This document shows positions 4,969 to 5,546 of a stretch of 5,546 bases of DNA, in pieces (the first letter of the stretch is position 1; each line of letters begins with the position of its first letter). The stretch lies in contig JAFGJR010000288.1 in the NCBI GenBank assembly GCA_016928975.1, positions 1-5,546 on the forward strand, given 5' to 3'. Made by a program: the position numbers and the translations under genes. The notes below the pieces were generated by a model, which worked only from the letters and a program-made list of their open reading frames with translations, was not told the origin of the DNA and did no database searches. Origin of the DNA: Sedimentisphaerales bacterium. GTDB lineage: Bacteria; Planctomycetota; Phycisphaerae; Sedimentisphaerales; SG8-4.

Positions 4969-5546
4969 ATGAGAGTATCCCTTTTTGTTACCTGTCTCAC
5001 CGACACGTTCTACCCGGATGTGGCCGAATGCGTGGTTCGCATCCTTCGACGGCTCGGACACCAGGTCGAGTTCCCCAAGGAGCAGACCTGTTGCGGCCAG
5101 CCGGCCCTGAACAGCGGCTTCTTCGACGAGGCCCGGGCGATCGCCGGCCGCATGATCCGGGTTTTCCGCGATGCCGAGGTGGTCGTCACGCCATCGGGGT
5201 CCTGCTGCTCGATTGTCCGCGAGTACCACCCCCATCTCTTCAAGGATGACCCGGTCATGTACCCGCAGGCCGTCGCCCTGGCTAACAAGACCTTCGAGAC
5301 GGTCGAGTTTCTGCAGAAGAAGCTCAAGGTCGACTGGTCGAAATGGAACCTGTCGTACCCGGCCGTGGCCACCTATCACTACAGTTGCCACAACCGCGGC
5401 ATCGAGATGACCCCCGAGGATGTCGAGGGCCTGATCCGGCAGTTTCAGGGCCTGGAGTACCGCCGGCTCGACAAGATTGACCAGTGCTGTGGTTTCGGCG
5501 GAACGTTTTCTGTCAAACAAAGCGTTCTCTCGGGGGCGATCGGCCG
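4969..5546 (+). CDS. lutA: LutA/YkgE-like (Fe-S)-binding protein with CCG motifs, cut by the window edge
   Basis: The first 192 residues are present, starting at an ATG (MRVSLFVTCLTDTFYPDVAE). The family is about 240 residues long, so roughly 50 C-terminal residues lie outside the window. Two copies of the cysteine-rich CCG motif are visible: TCCGQPALNSG (40-50), with SGSCC at 76-80, and YHYSCHNRG (136-144) with QCCGFGGTFSVK (172-183). These cysteines are expected to hold an iron-sulfur cluster. In Bacillus and other bacteria LutA acts with LutB and LutC to oxidise L-lactate to pyruvate in the cytoplasm; related CCG proteins serve other oxidoreductases such as glycolate oxidase or heterodisulfide reductase. 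The LutB/LutC partners, if present, would be downstream and unseen, so the substrate is inferred from family only. A weak purine stretch CGGGAT precedes the ATG. The nearest gene upstream is the small membrane protein. Confidence 0.9.
   Translation, partial: MRVSLFVTCLTDTFYPDVAECVVRILRRLGHQVEFPKEQTCCGQPALNSGFFDEARAIAGRMIRVFRDAEVVVTPSGSCCSIVREYHPHLFKDDPVMYPQAVALANKTFETVEFLQKKLKVDWSKWNLSYPAVATYHYSCHNRGIEMTPEDVEGLIRQFQGLEYRRLDKIDQCCGFGGTFSVKQSVLSGAIG

Noticed and set aside
4735..5520. A 261-codon open frame on the minus strand
   Set aside because: It is antisense to the membrane protein and the LutA-like gene, whose CCG motifs are unmistakable. The antisense translation shows no domain.

Overview
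The window looks like a GC-rich chromosomal segment of a free-living, polysaccharide-degrading bacterium. A GH78-type rhamnosidase, a sugar-isomerase remnant of the Pseudomonas/Bacillus-type L-rhamnose isomerase family, a PepSY-protein/two-component cassette and a LutA-like Fe-S protein together suggest Planctomycetota or a neighbouring PVC-type lineage. That is an inference from gene style, not a proven assignment.

Left part (1-1258). A gene on the minus strand, cut by the left edge, encodes the N-terminal region of an alpha-L-rhamnosidase-like protein (start at 578). Upstream of it lies a plausible sigma70-type promoter with a perfect TTGACA box, and a 7-7-7 inverted repeat sits in the spacer like an operator. 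Facing away on the plus strand is a short open frame (784-1050). About 42 of its residues read clearly as the N-terminal part of an L-rhamnose isomerase (KIEIPSWG...TRF...DAAQVHKLT), and then it stops. It appears to be a truncated pseudogene, the remains of a divergent rhamnose-use locus. A perfect 20-bp palindrome lies just past the truncation.

Middle part (1259-4173). Three plus-strand genes form a probable operon: an exported protein with three PepSY-like modules and two long Asp/Glu tracts, an OmpR-family response regulator, and a HAMP-containing sensor histidine kinase. The last two are 3 bp apart. The simplest model is that the acidic exported protein works with, or is the output of, an envelope or cation-sensing two-component system.

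Right part (4174-5546). A 409-bp spacer with no recognisable gene holds a few hairpins. It is followed by a small three-helix membrane protein of unknown function, then a LutA/YkgE-like (Fe-S)-binding protein with CCG motifs that runs off the right edge. The last two genes are 29 bp apart and probably co-transcribed.

No tRNA, rRNA, CRISPR array, insertion sequence or convincing T-tailed terminator was seen.
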